Part shown: piece after piece, positions 18,224 through 30,454 of the stretch
Numbering within the stretch: position 1 is the first letter of the stretch
Layout: each line of letters opens with the position of its first letter
NCBI RefSeq assembly: GCF_024741795.1
Contig: NZ_CP102950.1
Span: forward strand, 62,001-126,000
From: Arthrobacter sp. CJ23
Lineage (GTDB): Bacteria; Actinomycetota; Actinomycetes; Actinomycetales; Micrococcaceae
Length of the DNA stretch: 64,000 nucleotides
Direction: 5' to 3'
Notes under the pieces: model-generated
The model's database searches: none
What the model saw: the letters and a program-made list of their open reading frames with translations, nothing else
What the model was told of the DNA's origin: nothing
Translations under genes and position numbers: made by a program

Positions 18224-19538
18224 TAGCAGCCTTCGCCGCCGGCGGCAGCCCCGCCGTCTCGGTCTCCGGCTCGGCTACGGTCCCGCGCCAGCGGGCCACG
18301 GCCTTCATGCCGTGGTAGATCACCAGGGCCGCGGCGGAACCCAGGGCGATGCCCGTGAAGGTCAGTTCGCCGATGGTCCAGGTGTAGTCGGCGATGCCGA
18401 TGATCAGGGCAACGGCCGCCGTGGTGAGGTTGATGGGGTTGGAGAAGTTGACCTTGTTCTGCACCCAGATCTTCACGCCCAGTACGCCGATCATGCCGTA
18501 CAGCATGGTCGCGGCGCCGCCCAGCACGCCGGCCGGAACGGTCGCGATCAGCTCGCCGAACTTCGGCGAGAAGCTCAGCACGATGGCGAAGATACCGGCC
18601 ACCCAGTAGGCCGCCGTCGAGTAGACCTTGGTGGCGGCCATGACGCCGATGTTCTCCGCATAGGTGGTGGTACCGGAACCGCCGCCGAGGCCGGCAAGCA
18701 CTGTCGCGGCGCCGTCGGCCATCAGCGCGCGGCCGGAGACGCCGTCGAGGTTCTGGCCGGTCATCGCCGCCACGGACTTCACGTGCCCGATGTTCTCGGC
18801 CACCAGCACCAGCACCACGGGGACGAACAGGCCCACCACGCCCAGGTGGAATTCGGGGGTCTGGAAGTGCGGGAGGCCGATCCATGCGGCGGCGTCCATC
18901 TTCGAGTAGTCAACCTCGCCACGCATCATGGCCACGAGGTAGCCCACCACCACGCCCACCAGGATGCTCAGGCGGCCGATGATCCCGCGGAACAGCACGC
19001 TGACCAGGATGATCGTCACCAGTGTAATGAGCGCGGTGACCGGCGCGGCGTCGAAGTTGTTCTTCGCCGCGGGCGCCAGGTTCAGGCCGATCAGCGCCAC
19101 GATCGCGCCAGTGACGATGGGCGGCATGAGCCGGTTGATCCAGGCGGCGCCGAACTTCTGCACCACCGCACCGATAAGCGCCAGTACGACGCCGGCAAGC
19201 ACCACGCCGCCCAGCGCGCCGGCAACGCCGTACTGCTGCTGGGACGCCATGATGGGGGCGATGAACGCGAAGCTGGAACCGAGGTAGCTGGGGACCCGGC
19301 CCTTGGTGATCACCAGGAACAGCAGCGTGCCGACGCCCGAGAAGAACATGGTGGTGGCCGGCGGCATGCCCGTGATGATGGGCACCAGGAAGGTGGCGCC
19401 GAACATTGCGACCACGTGCTGCATGCCTACGCCGATGGTCAGGGGCCAGGCCAGGCGCTCGTCGGGGGCCACCACGTGGCCGGGCCGGATGGTCTTTCCG
19501 TTGCCATGGAGCTTCCATTTGGTACCGAGCATGCTCAT
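18186..19538 (-). CDS. uracil/xanthine permease, NCS2 (UraA) family
   Basis: The 450-residue protein has 12-14 hydrophobic segments and the NCS2 hallmarks VLVAENIGHVKSV and GSGTTTYAENIGVMAATKVY, which hold the substrate- and proton-coupling glutamates of UraA, plus QHVVAMFGATFLVPI near the N-terminus. It imports uracil or a related nucleobase with protons. The tail is basic and ends KRQGKKK. Its 3' third is duplicated and decayed at 17040-17420. A RutE-like gene 1.8 kb away would fit pyrimidine use, but the two are not in one operon. Confidence 0.9.
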   Translation of the reverse strand: MSMLGTKWKLHGNGKTIRPGHVVAPDERLAWPLTIGVGMQHVVAMFGATFLVPIITGMPPATTMFFSGVGTLLFLVITKGRVPSYLGSSFAFIAPIMASQQQYGVAGALGGVVLAGVVLALIGAVVQKFGAAWINRLMPPIVTGAIVALIGLNLAPAAKNNFDAAPVTALITLVTIILVSVLFRGIIGRLSILVGVVVGYLVAMMRGEVDYSKMDAAAWIGLPHFQTPEFHLGVVGLFVPVVLVLVAENIGHVKSVAAMTGQNLDGVSGRALMADGAATVLAGLGGGSGTTTYAENIGVMAATKVYSTAAYWVAGIFAIVLSFSPKFGELIATVPAGVLGGAATMLYGMIGVLGVKIWVQNKVNFSNPINLTTAAVALIIGIADYTWTIGELTFTGIALGSAAALVIYHGMKAVARWRGTVAEPETETAGLPPAAKAAINAAAKRQGKKK

Positions 19539-19640
19539 GGCAAGGGCCTTCCTCAGAAGATAGCGGGGTTCGGTGCAACTTTACCGCCTCGCCCGCGCCC
19601 GTCTTAGTAGCTGGTTCAGTAGCCCGCTTCAGCAGCCCGC

Positions 19641-20570
19641 TCAGTACCCCAGGTTGAAGGCCCGGACGGCGTCCCGGATGTCCTCCTCAACAAGGTCGGC
19701 ATTGATGGCCGCCGCCGAGGTTGAGCCTTCTCCGGCGGCGGTGATGACCTGGGCCCGCGGGTTCGCCACGTTGCCCGCGATGAATACGCCGGGAACAGTG
19801 GTCTGGCCGTTGCTGTCCCGGACGGCAAATCCGGCCGCATCCAGCTCGCAGCCGAGGCCGGCGAGCAGATCGTTGTTCGGGCGGAAGCGCGGCGGCACAA
19901 ACAAGGCGTCACGGGGGACCGTCCGGCCGTCGTCCATTTCCACGCCGGACAGGTGGTCATCCTGGACCACCACCTGCTGCACCGTGCCTTCGACCACCCC
20001 GATGGCCCGGGCCAGCATCTCCGTGCGCTGCTGCGCCGTGAGGAATCCGGCCGGGGCGAAGAACACCACGTCCTTGGCCCACTGGCGGACGATGTGGGCA
20101 TAGCGGACCGAGTCCGCTGAACCACCAAGAACGCCCAGCCGCTGGTCGCGCACCTCGTAGCCGTGGCAGTAGGGGCAGTGCAGAACATCGCGTGCCCACC
20201 TGTCGGCGAGGCCCGGAATGTCCGGCAGTTCGTCGTGCAGGCCGGTGGTCACCAGCAGGCGCCGCGCAGAAATGCGCCGCCCGTCGGCCAACAGCACCCA
20301 GAACCCGGACGTGCCGTCCGGCACAAGCTCCGTGACGACGCCGTCGAGAACCTCGCCGCCGTAGCCCTCCACCTCCTCCCGTCCAATCGCCAGGAGCTCC
20401 CGGGGCGGCATGCCGTCGCGCGAGAGGAAGCCGTGCATGTGCGGAGCCGGGGCGTTTCGCGGCGCCCCGGAGTCCACCACCAGAACCTTGCGGCGGGCCC
20501 GGGACAACACCAAGGCGGCCGACAACCCCGCGGCTCCGCCGCCTACTATCACTACGTCATATGTGCTCAT
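19641..20570 (-). CDS. thioredoxin reductase-like FAD/NAD(P)-dependent oxidoreductase
   Basis: The 309-residue protein has the FAD motif VVIVGGGAAGLSAAL at the start, a redox pair in CPYCHGYE near residue 135, the NADPH-site region LGVLGGSADSVRYA and GVFIAGNVAN near the end. This is the thioredoxin reductase fold, though the active site CPYC and RLLVTTGLHDELP resemble the subgroup of TrxR-like proteins whose partner is not known. ATG 20570 is the start next to the FAD motif. It is divergent from a cupin-type regulator gene with 77 bp between starts, so the regulator likely controls it. Confidence 0.85.
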   Translation of the reverse strand: MSTYDVVIVGGGAAGLSAALVLSRARRKVLVVDSGAPRNAPAPHMHGFLSRDGMPPRELLAIGREEVEGYGGEVLDGVVTELVPDGTSGFWVLLADGRRISARRLLVTTGLHDELPDIPGLADRWARDVLHCPYCHGYEVRDQRLGVLGGSADSVRYAHIVRQWAKDVVFFAPAGFLTAQQRTEMLARAIGVVEGTVQQVVVQDDHLSGVEMDDGRTVPRDALFVPPRFRPNNDLLAGLGCELDAAGFAVRDSNGQTTVPGVFIAGNVANPRAQVITAAGEGSTSAAAINADLVEEDIRDAVRAFNLGY

Positions 20571-20647
20571 GCCCTCAAGGCTGTCCCGGGATCCCCAAAC
20601 CGGCAACAATCGTTGCTGTTTCCGGGAATCGAGCGTTGGATGGTCCT

Positions 20648-21244
20648 GTGGATGATGCAGCAACAGTGATCGCAGACGCGCTGGACCAAGTGGGCACACG
20701 GTTGAAGAGGCTTCGCATGCAGCGAGGCGTGACCCTGACCAGCCTCGCGGCGTCGACCGGAATCTCGAAGAGCACCTTGTCGCGGCTGGAGACCGGCCAG
20801 CGCCGCCCGAGCCTGGAACTGCTGCTGCCGCTGGCACAGGCCTACCGCGTACCGCTGGATGACCTGGTGGGCGCCCCGGAAGTCGGCGACCCCCGCATCC
20901 GCCTCAAGCCACGGCTCGCCAATGGGAGGACCGTGATTCCCCTGACCCGGCAGCCCGGTGGCCTGCAGACGTGGAAGATGGTGATCCCCGTTTCCAGTGC
21001 CCAGCCGGAACCCCGGGCGCATGAGGGGTATGAGTGGATGTATGTCCTCTCCGGGCGCCTTCGGCTGGTCCTCGGAGACCATGACGTGATCCTCGGAGCC
21101 GGCGAGGTGGCTGAGTTCGACACCCGGGTACCCCACTGGTTTGGGAATGCGGGCGAGCAGCCCGCGGAAGTCCTGAGCATCTTCGGCGGCCAGGGCGAGC
21201 GGATGCATGTCCGGGCGAAGTCCGGCAAGAAACTGGCCGAATAG
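20648..21244 (+). CDS. XRE-family regulator with C-terminal cupin domain
   Basis: The 198-residue protein has a helix-turn-helix (GVTLTSLAASTGISKSTLSR, about 30-50) followed by LETGQRRPSLELLLPLA, and a cupin beta-barrel with HEGYEWMYVLSGRLRLVLGD and AEFDTRVPHWFGN. Such regulators sense a small ligand through the cupin. GTG 20648 is the best start; the ribosome binding site is weak. It is divergently arranged with the thioredoxin reductase-like gene, the probable target. Confidence 0.85.
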   Translation: MDDAATVIADALDQVGTRLKRLRMQRGVTLTSLAASTGISKSTLSRLETGQRRPSLELLLPLAQAYRVPLDDLVGAPEVGDPRIRLKPRLANGRTVIPLTRQPGGLQTWKMVIPVSSAQPEPRAHEGYEWMYVLSGRLRLVLGDHDVILGAGEVAEFDTRVPHWFGNAGEQPAEVLSIFGGQGERMHVRAKSGKKLAE

Positions 21245-21377
21245 CCGCTCGGTCTTGCGCGTGTGCCCAAGGTCACGGGCCGTCATGGGAATCGCCGCGC
21301 GACTGTTGAAGTTGCAACCATGGAAAGCAGAAGCGCCCGGCCGTCCACAAGGCAAGGGCCCAGCGAAAGGTTCACCC

Positions 21378-21983
21378 ATGACGATCGCCCACGAAGAAGC
21401 AGTCATTGACGCCGCAGCAGTCGACGCCATCTTTGCCGAAGCCCGCACCGCCAACTCCTTCGCCGGCGAGGTCACCGAGGAGCAGGCCCAGGCCATCTAC
21501 GAACTGACCAAGTTCGGCCCCACGGCATTCAACTCCCAGCCGCTGCGCGTCACCTACGTCCGCTCCGAAGAAGCCCGCGCCAAGCTGGTGGACGCACTCA
21601 TGCCGGGCAACAAGGCCAAGACCGCCAGCGCTCCGCTGGTCGCCGTGCTCTCCTATGACACCAACTGGCAGGGACAGTGGGACAGCTTCCTCCCCGCCTA
21701 CGGAGCCCCCAAGGCCATGTACGACGCCGACCCCGCGCTCGCCGCCTCCACGGGCAACAACAACGCCCACCTGCAGGCCGGCTACTTCATCCTGGCCGTC
21801 CGCTCGCTCGGTTTCGCCGCCGGCCCCATGACGGGCGCCGACTTCTCCGCGATCGACGCAGCGTTCTTCCCCGCCGGCGACCAGAAGAGCTTCCTCGTCG
21901 TCAACATCGGCCAGCCCGGCCCGGACGCCTTCGGCGACGCCAAGCCCAAGTTCGCCTACGAGGACGTCGTCCGCACCGTCTAA
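21378..21983 (+). CDS. RutE-like malonic semialdehyde reductase (nitroreductase family)
   Basis: The 201-residue flavoprotein matches the RutE/HadB subfamily: LTKFGPTAFNSQPLRVTYVR, APLVAVLSYDTNWQGQWDSF and LQAGYFILAVRSLGFAAGPM. In the Rut pathway it reduces malonic semialdehyde from uracil breakdown; in other settings it is a general NADPH nitroreductase. ATG 21378 has GAAAGG 8 nt upstream. No other rut genes are visible, so the physiological substrate is uncertain. Confidence 0.82.
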   Translation: MTIAHEEAVIDAAAVDAIFAEARTANSFAGEVTEEQAQAIYELTKFGPTAFNSQPLRVTYVRSEEARAKLVDALMPGNKAKTASAPLVAVLSYDTNWQGQWDSFLPAYGAPKAMYDADPALAASTGNNNAHLQAGYFILAVRSLGFAAGPMTGADFSAIDAAFFPAGDQKSFLVVNIGQPGPDAFGDAKPKFAYEDVVRTV

Positions 21984-21989
21984 CCCTTC

Positions 21990-22094
21990 CGACGCTCTCT
22001 CACGTTTGAGCCATTTTTGAGCGACGCTCTCTCACGTTCCTGAAGAAAGTGAGAGAGCGTCGGCGTTTAAGGCCGCATTCGTGAGAGAGCGTCG
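21990..22094. repeat. four-copy repeat CGACGCTCTCTCACG in two orientations
   Basis: CGACGCTCTCTCACGTT occurs at 21990-22006 and 22022-22038. Its complement GTGAGAGAGCGTCG follows at 22049-22062 and 22081-22094. The block could fold into alternative large hairpins and may terminate the reductase transcript. It starts 7 bp after the reductase stop codon. Confidence 0.8.
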
Positions 22095-22121
22095 GGAGGG
22101 GCGCGGTGGGAAACTATCCCT

Positions 22122-22616
22122 ATGCGGAACCTCATCCTCGTGGCGTTCACCGAGCCCGTAGCCCCGGGGCTGGTATTTCCGCGCGACGACTGGCCGCTTC
22201 ACATCACCTTGCTAAGGTTCGACGTCGAGCCCCCGGCAAGTACCGACGTCGTGCCCCACCTGATCCAGCGCGCCGCGGCACCCGTGGCGGGGGCCCTCGG
22301 CGCCGTGCTGCGGATCGGGGACGACGCCGGATTCGGCGTCCAGGGATCCATTCCCGTCAGCCTCGTGGACCACCACCCACTGCTGCAGGGCCTGCACGAG
22401 GAACTGCTCGACGCCGTCGAGGAGCTCGGCGGAAAAGTCGCGATTCCGCGCTACGTCCTGGAGGGCTACCGGCCCCACATCTCGCACCACAACAGCAAAC
22501 GGCCCAAGCCGGGCGACGTCGTCGTGCTTGATCACATCGCGCTCGTGGACATGGCCCCCGGCGGCAACCACACGATCCGCAAAATCCTGGAACTCTGGCG
22601 GGTGCCCACTGCCTGA
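22122..22616 (+). CDS. 2'-5' RNA ligase (2H phosphoesterase) family protein
   Basis: The 164-residue protein has the two histidine motifs of 2H phosphoesterases, HITLLRF (about 26-32) and HISHH (about 126-130), and the usual length of the LigT/YjcG group. It may act on cyclic phosphate RNA ends or small 2',3'- or 2',5'-linked substrates. No Shine-Dalgarno is seen; a -10-like AACTAT stands just upstream of the ATG, so it may be leaderless. A strong shared terminator separates it from the convergent phosphoglucomutase gene. Confidence 0.8.
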   Translation: MRNLILVAFTEPVAPGLVFPRDDWPLHITLLRFDVEPPASTDVVPHLIQRAAAPVAGALGAVLRIGDDAGFGVQGSIPVSLVDHHPLLQGLHEELLDAVEELGGKVAIPRYVLEGYRPHISHHNSKRPKPGDVVVLDHIALVDMAPGGNHTIRKILELWRVPTA

Positions 22617-22623
22617 CAACACA

Positions 22624-22671
22624 GGTGCGGCCCGGTATCTGCGTTCAGGAACACAGTTACCGGGCCGCACC
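22624..22671. terminator. bidirectional terminator
   Basis: A perfect 14-bp stem (GGTGCGGCCCGGTA with TACCGGGCCGCACC) and a 20-nt loop lie between convergent genes. Confidence 0.85.
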
Positions 22672-22704
22672 CACGGTCGCGCCGGGAGAGGGGAGGCCGG
22701 AAGG

Positions 22705-24384
<1,680 letters not shown>

Positions 24385-24642
24385 TCGTCCAGCATGCCAG
24401 ACCCCACTGCGCCACGGGAGGAGTTGTCCGTAATGCGGCCCCTGTGACGGGGAATGTCATCCGAGGCCCGCAAAGTTTCACCCGGCGTTTACCGTGCGGC
24501 AGGGTTGGACGGATGAGTACCGCGCCAAAGTGCCTATGTACGCGGGGAGCGGCCCCTGTTAGCTTCAGACTTACGACTTTGGAATCGCGTACGACGCCGG
24601 CAGTCCAGGCCCGTCCGCGACGGCGGGTATGGGGGCGGTCCA

Positions 24643-25422
24643 GTGGGGGCAGGAGACGGCGCGGCGGAGCAGTCACGCAAGGCGGCCGAGCGGGTGGAGC
24701 GGCTCAAGCAGAAGCTGCTCCGTGCCGAGCACGCCGAGCAGTCCTGGAAGGCGGGTGCCGAAGGGGAGCGGCTGGTCGCCGCGGAACTTGCCCGTCTGGC
24801 ACCGCATGGCTGGTACATGCTCCACGACGTACATTGGCCGGGGCGGCCCCTGGCGAACCTGGACCACGTTCTGGTGGGGCCCGGCGGCATCGTGGTTGTG
24901 GATACCAAGAACTGGACCGGAAACGTGACGGCCCATGGCGGCGTCCTGCGGCAAAACGGCCGCTCCCGGGCTTCCGCCATTGAAGGCGCCCTGCGGCAAG
25001 GGGCTTCCGTGGCCGGACTCCTGGTGCCCGAACACGGCACGAAGCTGTGGCCGATGATCTGCCTGGCTGGCCACCCGGATATGCGGCTCGCCACGGTCAA
25101 CGGCGTTGCGGTGGTGGGCGTGGGCGGAATTGAAGCCGCGATCACCCGGCTGAAACCCGTGCTCGATCCCCTCACGGTCGCCGGGCTGCACGCCCATCTG
25201 GCGCAGCAGTTGGTCCCGGGGCCTGCCCGGCAAGCGGGAAGAGCCGCCGAGCCGCACCTCAAATCTGCTCCTGCGGCTTCCCCCGTGCCGGTTCGTCAGC
25301 CGGCGCCCAGGCCCAGCAAACAATCAAAGGCATTCTGGGGCTTGGTGCGGGCAGTCCTCATCATGGCCGCGGTGGTCACCCTGATGCCGTTTGTAATCAC
25401 GCTGCTGTCCCGCGGCCGTTGA
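24643..25422 (+). CDS. NERD-domain protein with C-terminal membrane anchor
   Basis: The 259-residue protein has a coiled, charged N-terminus, then GAEGERLVAAELARL, LANLDHVLVGPGGIVVVDTK and NWTGNV, the nuclease-related (NERD) fold with its DH and D-x-K catalytic-type residues. A Pro/Ala linker leads to a single transmembrane helix near the C-terminus (VLIMAAVVTLMPFVITLL). GTG 24643 has a G-rich site upstream. NERD proteins are predicted nucleases of unclear role. Confidence 0.8.
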   Translation: MGAGDGAAEQSRKAAERVERLKQKLLRAEHAEQSWKAGAEGERLVAAELARLAPHGWYMLHDVHWPGRPLANLDHVLVGPGGIVVVDTKNWTGNVTAHGGVLRQNGRSRASAIEGALRQGASVAGLLVPEHGTKLWPMICLAGHPDMRLATVNGVAVVGVGGIEAAITRLKPVLDPLTVAGLHAHLAQQLVPGPARQAGRAAEPHLKSAPAASPVPVRQPAPRPSKQSKAFWGLVRAVLIMAAVVTLMPFVITLLSRGR

Positions 25423-25483
25423 GCTTATGCACAGGCCCCACCGGCGGTAGTGTGGGACGCAAAGACTCGCAAGGGGGATACAC

Positions 25484-26080
25484 ATGTCAGATCAGCCAGC
25501 CAAGGGCAACGACGACGCACCCAAGGGCTACGAGCCACCGTCGTACATTCCGCCCACGGAATACTCAGCAAACGACGCCGGAACTCCGGTCCCGCCGCCG
25601 CCTGTATTCGGCGAATCGGTTCCGCCGGCGTTCGAATCACCGGCCCAGCCGCCGTACGGCCAGGACCCGTATGGCCAGCAGCCGCCGTACGTGCAGCCTG
25701 CACCCTACGGCCAGCAGCCGCCGGCCCAGCCTCCGTACGGCCAGGCGCCGTACGGCCAGCAGCCGGGCCAGTATGGCCAGCCGGGCAGCCCCTATGGCCA
25801 GCCTGCCTACTACGGTGTTCCTGCGGAGCCGAGGGGCCTGAGCATCGCGGCCATGATCTGCGGCATCGTCGGCCTGGTGACGGGCGGCTTCCTCGGCCTG
25901 CCCCAGATTGCCGCGGTGATCCTGGGTCACATTGGCATGAAGAAGGAACCCGCTGGCCGCGGCTTCGCCCTGACCGGCCTCATTACGGGCTACGTCGGCA
26001 TCCTCTTCGGGCTGCTGTGGCTCGTCTTCCTGATCATCGGCCTGGCCATGGCCGCCCAGTACGGCACGTACAACTACTAG
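25484..26080 (+). CDS. DUF4190 membrane protein with Pro/Tyr/Gln-rich N-terminus
   Basis: The 198-residue protein has a disordered N-terminal half made of PYGQ-type repeats ([16 protein letters not shown] and similar) and two hydrophobic helices ([20 protein letters not shown] and [19 protein letters not shown]) joined by the DUF4190 signature [20 protein letters not shown]. It is common in Actinobacteria and often proposed to scaffold or sense at the membrane; function unknown. AAGGGGG precedes ATG 25484. A terminator follows. Confidence 0.85.
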   Translation: MSDQPAKGNDDAPKGYEPPSYIPPTEYSANDAGTPVPPPPVFGESVPPAFESPAQPPYGQDPYGQQPPYVQPAPYGQQPPAQPPYGQAPYGQQPGQYGQPGSPYGQPAYYGVPAEPRGLSIAAMICGIVGLVTGGFLGLPQIAAVILGHIGMKKEPAGRGFALTGLITGYVGILFGLLWLVFLIIGLAMAAQYGTYNY

Positions 26081-26113
26081 CAGTCCCGGCTGACAGCGGC
26101 AGCCACAGACAAC

Positions 26114-26166
26114 GACGGCGGCAGTCGCAGAAGGTGGGATTCCCACCATCTGCGGCTGCCGCCGTC
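26114..26166. terminator. long hairpin terminator, CGACGGCGG family
   Basis: GACGGCGGCAG pairs with CTGCCGCCGTC around a second inner stem (CGCAGA-GGTGGGA with TCCCACC-TCTGCG). It lies between the convergent DUF4190 and POT transporter genes. Confidence 0.8.
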
Positions 26167-26202
26167 GGGCTTTAACGCGCGGTGCGCGCCAGGCGTGAAG
26201 AA

Positions 26203-27672
<1,470 letters not shown>

Positions 27673-27755
27673 TCCGTCAATGCTGGCACTGCTTGCGGGC
27701 ATTGTCACATCGATGGGTGCCTCTGGCAACTGGTTTCCATATGGTAGACAGGCGC

Positions 27756-29189
27756 CTACGAAGCCTCCAGAACAGCGGCTAGCTGAAGAAGCAGCAGTTC
27801 AGAGCCCATCTTGCCGATGAGCTGGATCCCCATCGGCAGGCCGGCGCCGGCCGCACCGCCCGTCCAGTGCACGGGGATGCTGATGGCCGGCAGCCCGCAC
27901 ACGTTCACCATGGAGGACCACGGCGCGAATTCGCACTGCCTCCGGTAGTCGGCGTCGGCGTCCCCGGCCCACTCGGAGGGCCACGGCTCGCTGCTGTGCC
28001 CGCCGCCGGTGAACCAGCCGACAGGCCGCGGCGACTGTGCCAGCGTGGGCATGAGCATCACGTCCCACTCCGAGTACTGGGCGATCGTGTCGTGCTCGAA
28101 TTGGCGCAGGAACGCCAGTGCCTCGTTGACCTTGGAGGCGCTGCGCTGCTGCGCGCGCCGCCTGAACGTCCGCGTCAGCGGGGTCAGCAGGGCCTCGCGC
28201 TGCGGCGTGATCCGGGCACTCCCGACGCCGGCGGTCCACGCGGCGGTGAACGCGTCCGGGTAGCGGTTGTCGTAGCGGATCTCCGCTTCTGCCACGAGGT
28301 GCCCGGCGGCTTCCAGCAATGTCATGCCCTTCGCGAGGGCGTCGCGGGCTTCCTGCTCCACCGTGAACGGGAATCTGGCCGCCCAGGGACTGTCCAGGCT
28401 CACGCCGATCCGGAGCTTCGGCGGCGCCGTGCCGATGTTGGCGAGGTAGCCGCCGTCGGGCTGGCTCCCCTTGGGGACGAGCGATTCGAGCATCAGCGCC
28501 GCGTCCCCGGCCGTGCGCGCCAGGGGTCCGGCAACCACCAGCCCGGCGGCGTCGCCCCAGCTTTCGCCCGCAGGAACCAGCCCGCGCCCCGGCTTGAGGC
28601 CCACCAGACCGCAGGCGCCCGCCGGAATCCTGATGGAGCCGCCGCCGTCGGTCCCCGGCGCGAACGGCACCAGGCCCGCGGCCACCGCGGCAGCGCTGCC
28701 TCCCGAGGAGCCGCCCGAACTGCGGCCCAGCGCATGGGGATTGCGCGACGGCGGCGCGATCCGGTTTTCGCTGTAGGCCGTGAGTCCGAATTCCGGAACC
28801 TGCGTCTTGCCCAGTGAGATGGCGCCGTCGCCTTTGAGCACGGCCGCCAGGGCGCCGTCCTCCGGGGCCGGCTTGTGGTCCAGGGCGGCGCTGCCGTGCG
28901 TGGTGGCCACGCCGGCCACGTCGGTGAGGTCCTTGAAGGCGAGGGGGACGCCGTGGAGCCTTGGCAAGTCCGCGGTTCGGCGCTCGCGGAGCAGCCGGGC
29001 GTGAAGGGCATCGGCGGCAGCGGCGTCGGCCATGGCCTGTTCCGCGGTCACGGTGATGAAGGCGCCCAGGCTGGTGTTGGCGGCCTCGATGCGAGCCAGG
29101 AAATGCCCGGCGGCTTCGCGTGCGGAAATGCTCCCGGCGGCCAGCGCGTCACGGAGTCCCACGGCGCCCAGTTGGTGGATGTCAGCCAA
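27756..29189 (-). CDS. amidase-signature family hydrolase
   Basis: The 477-residue protein has the Ser-cisSer-Lys triad regions: GVPLAFKDLTDVAG (Lys), GRSSGGSSGGSAAAVAAGLV (cis-Ser) and TDGGGSIRIPAGACG (nucleophile Ser). Substrate cannot be read; it could act on amino-acid amides or other carboxamides. Its start overlaps the end of the peptidase E gene by 8 bp, so the two form an operon. Confidence 0.9.
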   Translation of the reverse strand: MADIHQLGAVGLRDALAAGSISAREAAGHFLARIEAANTSLGAFITVTAEQAMADAAAADALHARLLRERRTADLPRLHGVPLAFKDLTDVAGVATTHGSAALDHKPAPEDGALAAVLKGDGAISLGKTQVPEFGLTAYSENRIAPPSRNPHALGRSSGGSSGGSAAAVAAGLVPFAPGTDGGGSIRIPAGACGLVGLKPGRGLVPAGESWGDAAGLVVAGPLARTAGDAALMLESLVPKGSQPDGGYLANIGTAPPKLRIGVSLDSPWAARFPFTVEQEARDALAKGMTLLEAAGHLVAEAEIRYDNRYPDAFTAAWTAGVGSARITPQREALLTPLTRTFRRRAQQRSASKVNEALAFLRQFEHDTIAQYSEWDVMLMPTLAQSPRPVGWFTGGGHSSEPWPSEWAGDADADYRRQCEFAPWSSMVNVCGLPAISIPVHWTGGAAGAGLPMGIQLIGKMGSELLLLQLAAVLEAS

Positions 29190-29925
29190 GGAGCCGCGGC
29201 TCCAGCCGTTCCTCGAAGGCCACGGCGTCCACGCCTTCGCCGGCGCCGGCGGTGACGCGGTACGCCGCCTTGTCCCTAACCTCGGCGACTACCTCAGCCA
29301 GATCCGTGCCCCGGTACACCAGCCCCACGCCGTCGTCGGTGCAGTGCGTTTCGCCCAGCACGCCCTGGGACACCAGCTGGTGGACCAGCGGGCGGCGGCC
29401 CGGTTCCGAATCGTAGTGCACGCCGTTGGCGTACGGCAGGAAGCCCAGGCCGTTGGTGATGGGCCGCAGTTCCGGGCCATAGGAATCGGTGGTGCCGCCC
29501 TGGAACCAGCAGATGGACCCCGCGGACACGCCGGCCAGCACCACGCCGTGTTCCCAGACGCGGCGCAGCACGCCGTCCAGGCCGTGGGCCCGCCACACCG
29601 CGAGCATGTTGACCACGGAGCCGCCGTTCACCCAGACCACGTCCTGCTCCAGCAGATGGGCCTCGGTGTCCTCGTGGTTGGGCATGGTGAAGAGGTTCAG
29701 GTGGCTGAAGTCGAAGCCGGCCACGCGCGCGGCCTGGTCCATCTCTGCCGCCCACCAGCGCTGGTCCCCGGACGCCGTGCCGATGTGCGTCACGCGCGGC
29801 GCGCGTCCGCTCACGCCGGACAACTCGACGGCGTAGTGCAGCAGGTGGTCGAATTCCAGCCTGGTGCGGCGCCCGGCCTTGTAGCCGCCCGACGTCGCCA
29901 GGATGGTGGGTTCCGCAGCCGCCAT
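29182..29925 (-). CDS. peptidase E-like serine peptidase (family S51)
   Basis: The 247-residue protein has the nucleophile elbow GVSAGSICWF, WVNGGSVVNMLAVWR and a Rossmann-like start TILATSGGYK, as in S51 peptidases such as alpha-aspartyl dipeptidase. ATG 29925 has AAGGAG 8 nt upstream; upstream in-frame codons look non-coding. It is followed by an amidase gene that overlaps it, suggesting joint processing of small peptides or amides. Confidence 0.85.
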   Translation of the reverse strand: MAAAEPTILATSGGYKAGRRTRLEFDHLLHYAVELSGVSGRAPRVTHIGTASGDQRWWAAEMDQAARVAGFDFSHLNLFTMPNHEDTEAHLLEQDVVWVNGGSVVNMLAVWRAHGLDGVLRRVWEHGVVLAGVSAGSICWFQGGTTDSYGPELRPITNGLGFLPYANGVHYDSEPGRRPLVHQLVSQGVLGETHCTDDGVGLVYRGTDLAEVVAEVRDKAAYRVTAGAGEGVDAVAFEERLEPRLLG

Positions 29926-30098
29926 TCGTTTGATCTCCTTACCGCAGTCCATAGTGCAAGCCTGTGCCAAGACTAATGCCGGAGGGAGGCGTTGGGTGGG
30001 CCCACGACGTCCGGGTTCCCTGGTCGAAGCGGAGCGAGGCAAGGGAGGCGTTGGGGACTAGGCTTGATGGAGACCTGATTTGAGTGGAAGGGACTCCC

Positions 30099-30425
30099 AT
30101 GAGCGATTTCGAGACTGTGCCGGTGGGCGACGTTCCTGCGGACGCGAGCATCCTGGATGTGCGCGAGGACTACGAGTGGGTTGCCGGGCACGCCGAGGGC
30201 GCCCTGCACATCCCCATGGACCAGATTCCGGCCCGCCTGGGGGAGCTTGACCCGGACGTGGACCTCTATGTCATCTGCCGCACCGGCGGCCGCTCCATGC
30301 GGGCAGCGCAGTGGCTGACTGCCCAGGGCTACTCCGCCACGAACGTTGCCGGGGGCATGGACATGTGGTTTGAGTCCGGCCGCCCCATGGTGTCGGACAA
30401 CGGCCTCAAGCCCGTTGTTCTCTAA
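30099..30425 (+). CDS. single-domain rhodanese-like protein
   Basis: The 108-residue protein has the rhodanese pattern ILDVREDYEWVAGHAEGALH, IPMDQIPARLGEL and the active-site loop VICRTGGRS with catalytic cysteine, and ends MDMWFESGRPM. It transfers sulfane sulfur or handles related thiols. AAGGGAC precedes ATG 30099. It is 29 bp upstream of the prephenate dehydratase gene and may share its promoter. Confidence 0.88.
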   Translation: MSDFETVPVGDVPADASILDVREDYEWVAGHAEGALHIPMDQIPARLGELDPDVDLYVICRTGGRSMRAAQWLTAQGYSATNVAGGMDMWFESGRPMVSDNGLKPVVL

Positions 30426-30454
30426 CCCTTCGCATACCTCTTAAGGAATATTTG

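Noticed and set aside
25660..25810. The GGCCAGC/GTACGGCCAG repeats as a CRISPR or DNA repeat
   Set aside because: They encode the PYGQ-type repeats of the DUF4190 protein in frame, so they are coding repeats, not an array.
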